Source: an uncultured Eubacteriales bacterium (GTDB taxonomy: Bacteria > Bacillota > Clostridia > Lachnospirales > Lachnospiraceae). From it: a DNA stretch of 64,000 bases. Shown here piece by piece: positions 48,425 to 57,452 of this stretch (position 1 is the stretch's first letter; each line of letters starts with the position of its first letter). Location of the stretch: NCBI GenBank assembly GCA_949283695.1, contig CASDTX010000038.1, positions 1 to 64,000 on the forward strand, written 5' to 3'. Made by a program: the position numbers and the translations under genes. Under the pieces are notes generated by a model. It was not told the DNA's origin and ran no database searches. It saw only the letters and a list, made by a program, of their open reading frames with translations.

Positions 48425-50887
48425 ATGGAAAACGAAAGAAAATTAATGCAGTTCTATTTTATCACAGAGGGGGAGCTGTCCACACATTATCATCAGAACC
48501 TGGAGCTCTTTTATGTGCTGAAAGGGAATCTGGAAGTGCGGATTGATGATACCTGTTTCCGGCTGGGACAGGGGGATATCATCGCGATCAATGCCAATAA
48601 ACGGCATACCATGAACGGCAAGGAGGGACTTCTGGGCGCCAGATTCGAGATTGACTTCCGCCTGCTGGCGGAGGAGCTGGGGACGATGCAGCTTCTGTTC
48701 TGGTGCAATACAGTGGCAGACCGCAATGAGGCATATGAAGACCTGAGGCGGATCCTGGACCGCATCCTGGAACGCCATTTCGAGAGGGAGCAGAAAGGTG
48801 CGCTTCACCTGAATGCTCTGTATTATGAAGCGCTGCATATCCTGACGAGTAATTTTATGGTGCGCTCAGATGACGCACGGCTGCAGGTGGAGGATTCTCA
48901 GGACCGGATAAGGGTGCAGCAGATCCAGAACTATATTCAGGCTAATTATCAGAGCCAGATCAGTCTCAATGATCTGGCTGAGCGCCTGTACCTTTCAAAT
49001 GCTTATCTGTCCAAATATGTGAAAAGACATATGGGTCTGACGTTCATGGAATATCTGAATAATGTGCGTCTGTTCTACGCGGTGGATGAGCTCCTCTATA
49101 CAAAGAAAAACATGACGCGCATCGCGCTGGACAACGGGTTCCCTACATCGGCTGCATTTACCAAGGCATTCCGGGATATCTACGGGGAAGCACCCAGTAC
49201 GTATAGAAAGAGAGTGCAGAAGGAGATGGAACCGGAACAGCCCTCAGCAGAGCTGTCGGAGGCAGAACAGCAGAAGATCCTGGAATATCTGCGCTTCCGG
49301 GAAGAGAAGGGGCTGCCGGAACCGGATCGGGAGCACGTATGTGAGGCGGATGCAGTCTGTTATCAGAAGATGGAGCATGTGGCAAGCCGAGCGGTCAATG
49401 TAGGAGACGCCTATCTGATCCTGCAGTCAGAAGTTCAGAACCAGCTTAAGGAGATCCGAAAGAACACAGAACTTTGCTATGTAAGGATCTGGAATCTGCT
49501 TTCTAGGGAAAATTGTTTTGACGGACAGAAAGGATATAACTTCCGGAAACTGGATCTGGTGCTGGATTTCCTTCTTGAGAATCAGATGAAGCCTTATCTG
49601 GTGCTGGGACAGAAGCCGATCCTGTTCATGTACACGCCGGAGCGCAGCGTCCGTGAAATGGAAGCCACAGAGACTTACAGTTTGGAGACTTTTTCGGGAA
49701 TCATTAAAGCACTTTCCAAACATCTGGTAAACCGCTATGGTGTGGAGGAACTGGAGAGCTGGTATTTTGAATACTGGTATGATCATAATAATCTGACGCG
49801 CCGCCGGTCACAGGAGAAAGACAGCCGCAGGGTTGAATACTGGGACGATCTTCAGGGAGAAATAGACAGGGAAGACTGGGAGTTTTTTGAATATTTCGAG
49901 ACGCTCTACCGCATGCTGAAAGCGATCTCTCCGGATATTCGTGTGGGAGGAGCAGAATTTATCCTGGGGTTTGAGACACTGTGGTGCAGAGAGGTGTTCC
50001 AGATATGGAAGAAACGCAGCATCTGGCCGGATTTTCTTTCCTTCTGTTCCTATCAGTACATCGCGATCTACGAGGATGGCAAACGCTACGGCCGAAAGTC
50101 CATTGACGGAAGCTACATACGCAATCAGGTGGAGATCATGCGGGAAGTGATGGCGGAGACCGGATTTTCCGCGCCGGAGTTTCATATCGATGAGTGGAAT
50201 TTTACCATATCGAATCGGAATGTCTTGAACGACAGCTGTGAGCAGGGGGCCTATATCCTTAAGAACTGCATTGATCTGGCCGGGGATGTGGATATCATGG
50301 CCTACTGGCACGCGCTGGATGTCTATTCGGATTACTATGATACAGATCTGATCCTCAACGGAGACTCTGGGCTGATCACAAGAGACGGGATTGCCAAGCC
50401 GTCATATTACGCATTTACATTCTTAAATAAACTCCTTCCCAATGTGGTGGCAAAAGATGAGAACATGCTGATCACAACCAACGGGAAAGGCCGTTTCATG
50501 ATCGTGTGCCACAATTATAAAAAGCTTTCTTCGCAGTATGTATCTGCCGAGGAAGATCAGATCAAAGTGGAAGAACTGGACCAGTATATAGAAGACCGAG
50601 AGCCGCTGAAACTGAGGATCAAGCTGAATCATGTGAAAAATGGAAATTACCTGGTGAGGAGCTTCTATATTAACCGGGAGAACGGAAGTGTACAGGATAT
50701 CTGGAAACGGATGGAATATACAAGTCACCCCACGCAGGATGAGATGGATTATCTTAAGAGGAGTGCGGCGCCGCGTCTGGAGATGCAGAGCATTGATGTT
50801 GAGGACGGGGTGCTGGAACTGGAAAATATCCTGCTGGATCAGGAGATCAGGCTTCTGGATATCCAGTACCGTTATGACTCTCTATAG
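48425..50887 (+). CDS. AraC-family regulator fused to a GH39-like sensor domain
   Basis: An 820-residue regulator. A cupin-type arm spans residues about 5-130 (THYHQNLELFYVLKGNLEVR). The AraC HTH pair spans about 165-270 (SLNDLAERLYLSNAYLSKYV, RIALDNGFPTSAAFTKAF). From about 310 to 780 it resembles GH39 beta-xylosidase. In enzymes the acid/base motif is WNEP; here it reads SWYFEYWYDHNN, so the acid/base Glu is lost, while the nucleophile region FHIDEWNF is kept. It is therefore more likely a sugar- or glycoside-binding sensor than an enzyme. It probably activates the flanking operons. A second, broken copy lies at 28750-29187. Confidence 0.85.
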   Translation: MENERKLMQFYFITEGELSTHYHQNLELFYVLKGNLEVRIDDTCFRLGQGDIIAINANKRHTMNGKEGLLGARFEIDFRLLAEELGTMQLLFWCNTVADRNEAYEDLRRILDRILERHFEREQKGALHLNALYYEALHILTSNFMVRSDDARLQVEDSQDRIRVQQIQNYIQANYQSQISLNDLAERLYLSNAYLSKYVKRHMGLTFMEYLNNVRLFYAVDELLYTKKNMTRIALDNGFPTSAAFTKAFRDIYGEAPSTYRKRVQKEMEPEQPSAELSEAEQQKILEYLRFREEKGLPEPDREHVCEADAVCYQKMEHVASRAVNVGDAYLILQSEVQNQLKEIRKNTELCYVRIWNLLSRENCFDGQKGYNFRKLDLVLDFLLENQMKPYLVLGQKPILFMYTPERSVREMEATETYSLETFSGIIKALSKHLVNRYGVEELESWYFEYWYDHNNLTRRRSQEKDSRRVEYWDDLQGEIDREDWEFFEYFETLYRMLKAISPDIRVGGAEFILGFETLWCREVFQIWKKRSIWPDFLSFCSYQYIAIYEDGKRYGRKSIDGSYIRNQVEIMREVMAETGFSAPEFHIDEWNFTISNRNVLNDSCEQGAYILKNCIDLAGDVDIMAYWHALDVYSDYYDTDLILNGDSGLITRDGIAKPSYYAFTFLNKLLPNVVAKDENMLITTNGKGRFMIVCHNYKKLSSQYVSAEEDQIKVEELDQYIEDREPLKLRIKLNHVKNGNYLVRSFYINRENGSVQDIWKRMEYTSHPTQDEMDYLKRSAAPRLEMQSIDVEDGVLELENILLDQEIRLLDIQYRYDSL

Positions 50888-50929
50888 AAAGAAAAGGAAT
50901 TTGCCGCACTGATTTTGTGCAGAAAACGG

Positions 50930-50970
50930 GCGGGACAAAAAATATGCATTGTTTTTTGTCCCGCTTTTTT
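50930..50970 (+). terminator. Intrinsic terminator after the AraC-GH39 gene
   Basis: GCGGGACAAAAAA pairs perfectly with TTTTTTGTCCCGC around 9 bases, followed by six T. Confidence 0.9.
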
Positions 50971-51085
50971 CTTTGTGTGAAAAACATAACAAAATTTCCC
51001 GCATTATCATGACAAGCACAGGAAAGCGGCAAAGAGGGAAACAGAGTAAATTATAGGCAGATAGAAAAAAACACGGAGGTACAAC

Positions 51086-52048
51086 ATGAAAGTATTAGGA
51101 ATTTCTTTTGGAAGGAGAAACCAGAGAAGTGATGTCATGGTGAAAGAAGCTCTTTTCGCGGCAAAAGCAGCGGGCGCTGACGTGCAGTTCATCAATACGG
51201 TACGCATGGATATCGGACACTGCCGGGCATGTGACTACTGCAGCAGAATGCGCGACAAAGGCGAGACAGAGATCCACTGCTGCATGAAAGACGATTATCA
51301 CATCCTGGAAGAAGCCTGCCTCGAGGCGGACGGGATCATCATCGCAGCTCCGGTCTACGCGGTCGGCATCGTAGGACAGTTCAAGAACTTTGTAGACCGT
51401 TTCGGCCCCTCACACGACAGAGCCGCACTGCTCGAAGAGAACAAAAAGAGAAAAGCGGAAGGCAAACCGGAACTGGATCCGCGCTATTTCAAGGACCGCT
51501 ATACAGGATTTATTTCCGTGGGCGGAGCACAGACTCATAACTGGGTATCCCTCGGACTTCCGATGCTGGATCTTTTCAGCTTCTCATTCTGCATGAAATG
51601 CGTAGGCCATGTAGATGCTTATGATCAGGGAAGGACAGGCCATCCGCTGTTTGATCCCGCGCTTATGAAAAAATGTGCAGAACTTGGAACAGCAGTGGCA
51701 CAGTCTCTTGGAAAGCCGTATGATGAAGTGAACACATGGGTTGGAGACGAGGGCGTATGTCCGGTCTGCCATAATCCTCTCCTCAGCATGAACGGAACGA
51801 CGCATGTCGAGTGCCCGATCTGCGGGATCTGGGGCGAACTGTCCGTAGACGGGGATAAAGTCAGTGTGGAATGGTCCGAGGAAGAGATCGCACGGGCGAG
51901 AAACACGACCATCGGTATCTATGAGCATTACAACGAGATCCAGAATATGATCGAGGTCTGTGTGCCGAAACTCATCGCAAACAAAGACACGCTGCCCAAG
52001 ATGATGGAAAAGTATGAAAAATTTGAGGAAACCATCGAGAATATGTAA
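51086..52048 (+). CDS. Flavodoxin-fold NAD(P)H-dependent reductase with zinc-ribbon tail
   Basis: A 320-residue protein. The flavodoxin/FMN-reductase fold (residues about 1-215) starts MKVLGISFGRRNQRSDVMVK, carries a Cys-rich stretch HCRACDYCSRMRDKGETEIHC like iron-sulfur flavoproteins, and AAPVYAVGIVGQFKNFVDR around the FMN. A C-terminal ribbon has two CxxC pairs (VCPVCHN, CPICGIW), as in rubredoxin or zinc ribbons. It may hand electrons to the reductases of the locus or itself reduce a quinone-like aromatic. GGAGG stands 7 bases before the ATG. It is co-transcribed with the sugar symporter that follows. Confidence 0.75.
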   Translation: MKVLGISFGRRNQRSDVMVKEALFAAKAAGADVQFINTVRMDIGHCRACDYCSRMRDKGETEIHCCMKDDYHILEEACLEADGIIIAAPVYAVGIVGQFKNFVDRFGPSHDRAALLEENKKRKAEGKPELDPRYFKDRYTGFISVGGAQTHNWVSLGLPMLDLFSFSFCMKCVGHVDAYDQGRTGHPLFDPALMKKCAELGTAVAQSLGKPYDEVNTWVGDEGVCPVCHNPLLSMNGTTHVECPICGIWGELSVDGDKVSVEWSEEEIARARNTTIGIYEHYNEIQNMIEVCVPKLIANKDTLPKMMEKYEKFEETIENM

Positions 52049-52069
52049 AGGTACGAGGGAGGAAATCTC

Positions 52070-53461
52070 ATGAAGGAACAGGCATTAAATGAATACGGCA
52101 TGAAGCCGTTGACAGCGAAACATTATTTTGTATATGGAATGGGGAACTTTGCGTCACAGCTCTCATGGACAATGGTAAGCACCTATCTGTCCATCTTCTA
52201 CACCGACGTATTCGGACTGGGAACGGGAGCGGTTGCCCTTCTGATGCTGATCGCGAAAGTGTGGGACGGGATCAACGATCCGATGATGGGAACACTGATG
52301 GAGCGTACCCATACGAGATGGGGAAGGTTCAGACCTTATATCGCAGTCGGAGCAGTATTCCTGGTCATCTTTACCATACTGACATTTACTGTGCCCGGAT
52401 TCGGCGGCCCGGCGAAACTGGCATATGCATACATTACCTATATCGGTCTGGGAATGTCCTATACGATGACGAACGTACCGTATCTGGCGCTCCCTGTTGT
52501 TATGACCCGTGACCCCAAAGAGATCAACAAGCTGAACGCGGCTCAGATGATGGGGATGACGATCGGTCAGATCGTCCTGAACCTGTTCGTGCTTAAGCTG
52601 GTGCTCTGGTTCGGCAAAGGCGATGAAGCCGCAGGATATCAGTCAACAGCGATCCTGCTCGCCCTGATTGCGCTGCCGATGTTCTGGGCAGTTGCCAAGC
52701 TGTCAAAGGAACGCATCACAGTTAAGAAAGAAGATCAGGGAAAGATCAGCGACGGATTAAAGCTGGTATTCCGGAACAAGAACCTTTTATGCGCAATGAT
52801 GTACAGCTTCTTCAACATGTTCGGCATGCTGGGACGGATCTCGGTTGCTGTTTACTTCTACATGCACTGCGTACAGAACTTTACCTTCATCACCGTATTC
52901 ATGATGATGCAGATGATCGTGGGAACACTGATCATGCCGTTCACTCCGAAGGTGATCGAAAAGTTCGGAAAGAGAAATACAGCCATCATTTCTATGATCA
53001 TCCAGGGATCAGCGCTGATCATCCTCTTCTTCGGACCGTATGAGAACATTGTATTTGACTTTGTTGTACTGGTTTATTACGGCCTCGGCTATGTGGCAGG
53101 ACCGTGCGGATCCGGAATGATGGTAGACGCGATCGACGACTTCGACGATAAATACGGCTACAGAAATGACGGTATGGCATTCTCCTTCCAGGGAACAGCC
53201 ATCAAGATCGCCACAGCGATCGCGAACTCTCTGTTCCTGGTAGTGATGGGCGCGTTCGGATACGCAGGCGGCGTTGAGATGACACCGCATATCCAGCAGG
53301 GAATCAATATCGCGGCGAACCTCCTCCCGGGACTCGTATTCTTCGTGGGCATTATCCCGCTGGCCATCTACAGCCTCGACAAACCGGGCTACATGGACGG
53401 TGTAAGAGAGAGACTGACAGCAAGAGATCAGGCGAAGAGAGAAGCAGAAGCAAAAGAATGA
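52070..53461 (+). CDS. GPH-family sugar/glycoside:cation symporter
   Basis: A 463-residue transporter of the glycoside-pentoside-hexuronide family (MelB-like). Helix 1 has YGMGNFASQLSWTMVSTYLS, and the cation/sugar signature KVWDGINDPMMGTLMERTHT is followed by RWGRFRPYIAVGAV. Later parts include DDFDDKYGYRNDGMAFSFQG. These symporters import glycosides with H+ or Na+. Next to a flavin reductase, an AraC-GH39 sensor and C-glycoside cleavage genes, it is the best candidate for uptake of the glycoside. It starts 22 bases after the preceding gene. Confidence 0.87.
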   Translation: MKEQALNEYGMKPLTAKHYFVYGMGNFASQLSWTMVSTYLSIFYTDVFGLGTGAVALLMLIAKVWDGINDPMMGTLMERTHTRWGRFRPYIAVGAVFLVIFTILTFTVPGFGGPAKLAYAYITYIGLGMSYTMTNVPYLALPVVMTRDPKEINKLNAAQMMGMTIGQIVLNLFVLKLVLWFGKGDEAAGYQSTAILLALIALPMFWAVAKLSKERITVKKEDQGKISDGLKLVFRNKNLLCAMMYSFFNMFGMLGRISVAVYFYMHCVQNFTFITVFMMMQMIVGTLIMPFTPKVIEKFGKRNTAIISMIIQGSALIILFFGPYENIVFDFVVLVYYGLGYVAGPCGSGMMVDAIDDFDDKYGYRNDGMAFSFQGTAIKIATAIANSLFLVVMGAFGYAGGVEMTPHIQQGINIAANLLPGLVFFVGIIPLAIYSLDKPGYMDGVRERLTARDQAKREAEAKE

Positions 53462-53475
53462 CGAAGTTGGAAAGG

Positions 53476-53513
53476 AAGCCGGAATTTCTTGTAATTGCAG
53501 GAAATTCCGGCTT
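53476..53513 (+). terminator. Terminator after the GPH symporter
   Basis: AAGCCGGAATTTC pairs perfectly with GAAATTCCGGCTT; the T-tail is short (TTTCTGT). It marks the right end of the catabolic locus. Confidence 0.7.
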
Positions 53514-53588
53514 TCTGTAAAATCGTACATTTTGGTCTTTCGCAAACGCCTTACATTTTTCAAAAACCTCTTTACAAATGATATGGAT

Positions 53589-53600
53589 ATGATATGTTAA
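53589..53600. promoter_or_regulatory. ATGATATGTTAA box upstream of the GntR/LacI-type gene
   Basis: ATGATATGTTAA preceded by another ATGATAT 12 bases earlier. The same 12-mer with the same kind of upstream half-site recurs at 54885-54896 between the regulator and the ABC operon, so it is a likely operator of this regulator. Confidence 0.45.
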
Positions 53601-53628
53601 ATATATGTCAGATGAAATGCTCCCGCAG

Positions 53629-53659
53629 GCGGTTTTACGAATGGCGCTCTGTGAACAGT
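53629..53659 (+). repeat. Dispersed ~30-base repeat, copy D
   Basis: GCGGTTTTACGAATGGCG followed by CTCTGTGAACAGT, sharing layout and core with copies A to C. It lies in the leader region of the GntR/LacI-type regulator. Confidence 0.5.
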
Positions 53660-53745
53660 AATTGGTAGGGAGGTCATTGTCTGGAAATAAATTCATGTCG
53701 GAAATATCGGCAGAGCAATCTTGTACGAGAGGGCGGAAGAGCGGA

Positions 53746-54867
53746 ATGAGCAAAACGATTATGTATGAGCGGATTTATAATGATCTTCTGGAGAAAATTC
53801 GAACGGGAGAATATCAGACGGGGGAGCGCCTGCCGTCGGAAAAGGAACTGGCAGAAAGCTATGGGGTGAGCCGTATCACAACGAAGAAAGCGATGGATAT
53901 GCTGGCGCAGCAGCAGTATATTTCGAGGAGCCCGGGCAGAGGGTCGTTTGTGTTAGAAAGAGCCGGCTGTGACGGGGCGTATAACGGAGCGCCGGATGCG
54001 GAGAATTCGCAGAACAAGATTTCAGAAGAACATGCAGGGCGGGGGAATCTGATTGCAGTGATTTTTGATTCGTTCAGCAGTGACTTCGGAAGTGTTCTGC
54101 TGCGCAGCATTGAGCGAGAGTGCAGGCGGAAACACTATGGGATGCTGTTCTATTGTTCGTATGGCAGTATTGAGGAGGAGAACCGGGCGATCGGCAGCGC
54201 GCTTGAGTTGGGCGCGAAGGGGATTGTTCTTATGTGTGTGCAGGGAGAGCGGTATAACAATACAGTTCTTCGGCTGGGGCTGAGCGGCTATCCGCTGGTG
54301 TTTGTGGACCGTCAACTGAAAGGGGTTTCGATCCCGTGCGTGAAGACGGATAATTATTCGGCGGCATATGAACTGACGGAAATGCTGCTGCGCAAAGGAC
54401 ATAAGAAGATCTGTTTTGTATCCCATCTGAATACAAGTACGACGACCATTAATGAGCGTTATGAGGGGTTCGTGGAATGTATTATGCAGCAGGAGGATGC
54501 GAAAGGCGTGCTGGCAAAGCTGGAGAATTATAATTCTGTGCTGCTGGATTCGGATATTGAATATGAAGAAGAAAGCGGCAGGGCAATGGAGCGTGTGCTG
54601 GATCAGTACGAGGACTGTACGGCGTTTCTCATGGTAGAATATAAGATGGCCGTGCTGATGTCCAGGATTCTTATGCGCAGAGGCAAGGAAAGGGAGATCG
54701 CGACTTTTGATGGGTTGGAATCCATCTATTGCAGGGGAGACGGATTTATTCATGTACGTCAGGATGAAGCAGGAATCGGGAAAAAGGTTGTGGAACTGGT
54801 GTGCGGGTGGATTGATGGGGAAAGAACAGGAGACAGCATCAATGTACCATATATAATAGAAAAATAG
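53746..54867 (+). CDS. GntR-type HTH fused to a LacI-type sugar-binding domain
   Basis: A 373-residue regulator, AraR-like in design. Residues 1-70 form a GntR winged helix (YERIYNDLLEKIRTGEYQTG, LPSEKELAESYGVSRITTKK). From about 100 it is a periplasmic-binding-protein-like effector domain (LIAVIFDSFSSDFGSVLLRS, KGIVLMCVQGERYNN, PLVFVDRQLKG, KKICFVSHLNTSTTTINERY). Sugar binding should release it from DNA. I start at 53746, where the winged helix begins; starts at 53662 and 53695 are possible and the ribosome site is weak. It is the first gene before a sugar ABC importer and GH125, its likely targets. Confidence 0.85.
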   Translation: MSKTIMYERIYNDLLEKIRTGEYQTGERLPSEKELAESYGVSRITTKKAMDMLAQQQYISRSPGRGSFVLERAGCDGAYNGAPDAENSQNKISEEHAGRGNLIAVIFDSFSSDFGSVLLRSIERECRRKHYGMLFYCSYGSIEEENRAIGSALELGAKGIVLMCVQGERYNNTVLRLGLSGYPLVFVDRQLKGVSIPCVKTDNYSAAYELTEMLLRKGHKKICFVSHLNTSTTTINERYEGFVECIMQQEDAKGVLAKLENYNSVLLDSDIEYEEESGRAMERVLDQYEDCTAFLMVEYKMAVLMSRILMRRGKEREIATFDGLESIYCRGDGFIHVRQDEAGIGKKVVELVCGWIDGERTGDSINVPYIIEK

Positions 54868-54884
54868 TTGAAAATGATATATAA

Positions 54885-54896
54885 ATGATATGTTAA
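54885..54896. promoter_or_regulatory. ATGATATGTTAA box before the ABC operon
   Basis: This is the second copy of the 12-mer found at 53589, again preceded by ATGATAT. Related ATGATA boxes lie at 54983 and 55032, around the promoter and leader of the solute-binding-protein gene. Confidence 0.45.
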
Positions 54897-54910
54897 TAGT
54901 TCACGAAATG

Positions 54911-54960
54911 ACGGGGGATTCTTTGTTAAAATGGTCAAATTGACAAAGAATCTCCCGTTT
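54911..54960 (+). terminator. Terminator of the GntR/LacI-type gene
   Basis: ACGGGGGATTCTTTGT pairs with ACAAAGAATCTCCCGT over 16 bases with one mismatch, and is followed by TTTATT. Confidence 0.75.
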
Positions 54961-54964
54961 ATTA

Positions 54965-54993
54965 TTGACATAATGACATATTGATGATACATT
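54965..54993 (+). promoter_or_regulatory. Promoter of the sugar ABC operon
   Basis: TTGACA (54965-54970), 17 bases, TACATT (54988-54993), with an ATGATA box overlapping the -10. Confidence 0.55.
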
Positions 54994-55073
54994 TTAGATA
55001 AATAATATGCGCGTGGATTTAAAAAGATATAATGATATATTATATCGAAAGCGTAAAAGAAGGAGGACTCAAA

Positions 55074-56456
55074 TTGAAAAAGAAACTACTTTCAACAGTA
55101 CTGTGTGCGGCAATGGTGGCTTCCCTGGCGGCGGGATGCGGCAATGACAGCCAGGATGATTCATCCTCAGGCAGTTCGAGCGGAAAAACGAAACTTACGA
55201 TTGTGTACAATGATTCCGGAGACACCGGAGAAGACGGGTACATGTATAACTGGATCATGCAGACCTATGAGAGCTGGGACCGTGCAGATGAGGTGGAGCT
55301 TGACGTACAGCCGATAGTGGCGACGGACAGCGATTATGTTACCAAAGTGCAGACTCTGGTTCAGGATGATTCTACATGCCCGGATTTGTTCTTTGAGGAT
55401 ACGTTCCAGCTGAACACGGACGTGGCAGCAGGATATGTAGCGAATATTACAGATTACGTAGCGGCATGGGATGAGTGGGACAGCGCGATAATTGAGGCTC
55501 TGAAAGAGGGCACGAAGGGAACGGATGGTGATACCTACGCGGTTCCGGTGAGTACAGATGTCCGCGGACTTTGGTACAACAAGGATGTGTTTGAGGAGGC
55601 TGGCCTGGGAAGAGAATGGCAGCCGGAGAGCTGGCAGGATATCCTGGATGCGTGTGCTGCGATCCAGAAAAACTGCGAAGAAGATGTGGTGCCGATCTGG
55701 TTTGCCTGCAATTCCGGAGAAGCAGAAGCTACCAGCATGAATACGTTCCAGATGCTGCTGGCCGGTACCGGAGATTCTCTCTGTGACGACGCTACAGGTG
55801 TTTATGATCTGAGCAGCGACGGCGTGACGGATTCCCTGGAATTTATTAAAACATGTCTGGATGAGGGATATCTTGGGACGCTTTCTGAGATTCTTGACAC
55901 AAGCGATTATACGTATGCAAATACTTATATGTCTACAGGGAAACTTGGCATGTATCTGAACGGAAGCTGGGGGTATGCAGATTATCTTCAGGATGCCGGC
56001 TATCCGATGGAAGGGTATACAGATGATACGCTGACAGACGCTCTTGGATTCGCTCAGATGCCGACCAAGGAAGCGGAAGGGTATGTGACGATGTCTGGCG
56101 GCTGGAGCTGGGCACTGGCGGAGAATTCTGATCAGAAAGATCTGGCCTTTGAGTTTGTAACTGAGATGATGCAGCCGGATAACTACATTCTGTATGTGGA
56201 CGGAAGTGGAAATCTTTCTACCAGAAATGATATGGACAGCTATGAGGAGTACAGCAGTAGATTATACATAGATGAAGCGACAGCAATGTCTGAGAATGCA
56301 TATTTCCGTCCGCATGATGAGAACTATTCAAAGGTTTCTTCCTATCTCTATGCGATGATAGATACGATCGTGAGAAACGATACTGATGTGGAAACTGCGC
56401 TTGCAGATTTCCAGAGCAGCGTAAAGACTGCGATCGGGGAAGATCTTGTGAAGTGA
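55074..56456 (+). CDS. Sugar ABC transporter substrate-binding lipoprotein
   Basis: A 460-residue extracellular binding protein of the carbohydrate (CUT1) class. The signal peptide KKKLLSTVLCAAMVASLAAG ends at the lipid-bearing Cys22. Then come LTIVYNDSGDTGEDG, CPDLFFEDTFQLNT, TDVRGLWYNKDVFEEAG and MSGGWSWALAENSDQKDLAF, typical of this family. I chose the TTG at 55074 because AGGAGG stands 7 bases before it and it puts Lys residues at the signal-peptide start; the ATG at 55032 would add 14 unsuitable residues. It captures a sugar for the two permeases downstream; the GH125 gene suggests a mannose-containing oligosaccharide. No ATPase gene is present, so a shared MsmK-type ATPase is needed. 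Confidence 0.9.
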   Translation: MKKKLLSTVLCAAMVASLAAGCGNDSQDDSSSGSSSGKTKLTIVYNDSGDTGEDGYMYNWIMQTYESWDRADEVELDVQPIVATDSDYVTKVQTLVQDDSTCPDLFFEDTFQLNTDVAAGYVANITDYVAAWDEWDSAIIEALKEGTKGTDGDTYAVPVSTDVRGLWYNKDVFEEAGLGREWQPESWQDILDACAAIQKNCEEDVVPIWFACNSGEAEATSMNTFQMLLAGTGDSLCDDATGVYDLSSDGVTDSLEFIKTCLDEGYLGTLSEILDTSDYTYANTYMSTGKLGMYLNGSWGYADYLQDAGYPMEGYTDDTLTDALGFAQMPTKEAEGYVTMSGGWSWALAENSDQKDLAFEFVTEMMQPDNYILYVDGSGNLSTRNDMDSYEEYSSRLYIDEATAMSENAYFRPHDENYSKVSSYLYAMIDTIVRNDTDVETALADFQSSVKTAIGEDLVK

Positions 56457-56582
56457 TTTCGAAGCGGCGAATGAGAGTGACCCGGGGATAACATAGATCC
56501 CCAAAGAGAAATGGAGGGCTGTCTGCACAGGGGGATCTCTGCTGCGGACGGCCCTTTTCTGAAAAATCAGAAGGAGATAGGG

Positions 56583-57452
56583 ATGGAAGCATATAAGAAA
56601 AAGCGATTTTTGGAGAAATATATTTATTTGGTTCCGGCGGTTCTGCTTATGCTGTTCTTTTTCATCTGGCCGGTTGTGCTGACGGTTTATTATTCATTTA
56701 CGAACCTGGCACTGACGGGGACAGCGGCGAGTTCGCAGTCTTTTGTGGGACTGGAGAATTATAAGAGGATGTTTTCGGATTCTGCTGTTCAGACAAGCAT
56801 TGTTACGACGATTGCCTTCCTGATCGGCTCTGTGGTGGGACAGACAATTCTTGGATTTATTATCGCACTTCTAATGAAAGAAAAGAATCGAATCTTCCGC
56901 AGAGTGGTCGGGGCTGTTGTACTGGCTGCGTGGGTAATGCCGGAGACGGTTGCGGCTATCTGTGCATATACGTTTTTCACGGACAAAGGGACTTTAAACC
57001 TGATTCTGGAAGCTGTCGGAACAGGGCCGGTTTCGTGGCTGTTTAAATATCCGCTGGCATCAGTGATAATCGCCAATATCTGGCATGGAACAGCATTCTC
57101 CATGATGGTTTACCAGTCAGCTCTGGACAATGTGCCGGGAGAGGTGGCCGAGTCGGCTAAAATGGACGGCGCTGGGAGGATACAGAATCTGATTTACATT
57201 ACAATTCCGATTATTAAAGACACGATCCTGACGAATACCATGCTGATTACGCTTTCTACGCTAGGAACATTCGGTATGGTTTATACAATGACAGGAACGA
57301 CCGTGCAGACGCTGCCGGTATTTATGTATATCCGCGCGTTCAAGAACTATGAATTGGGCTACGGAACCGCGATATCGATGCTTGTACTTTTGATCGGCGC
57401 AGTATTCAGTATCTTTTATGTCCGGGTTCAGAATAAGGATGGTGCGAAATGA
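56583..57452 (+). CDS. Sugar ABC transporter permease (MalF type)
   Basis: A 289-residue inner-membrane permease with six hydrophobic segments. It begins YKKKRFLEKYIYLVPAVLLM, and the cytoplasmic EAA loop reads VAESAKMDGAGRIQNLIYIT, which contacts the ATPase. AAGGAG precedes the ATG at 56583 by about 7 bases; the longer frame from 56511 covers a non-conserved intergenic part. It overlaps the next permease by 4 bases (ATGA) and works as a heterodimer with it. Confidence 0.9.
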   Translation: MEAYKKKRFLEKYIYLVPAVLLMLFFFIWPVVLTVYYSFTNLALTGTAASSQSFVGLENYKRMFSDSAVQTSIVTTIAFLIGSVVGQTILGFIIALLMKEKNRIFRRVVGAVVLAAWVMPETVAAICAYTFFTDKGTLNLILEAVGTGPVSWLFKYPLASVIIANIWHGTAFSMMVYQSALDNVPGEVAESAKMDGAGRIQNLIYITIPIIKDTILTNTMLITLSTLGTFGMVYTMTGTTVQTLPVFMYIRAFKNYELGYGTAISMLVLLIGAVFSIFYVRVQNKDGAK

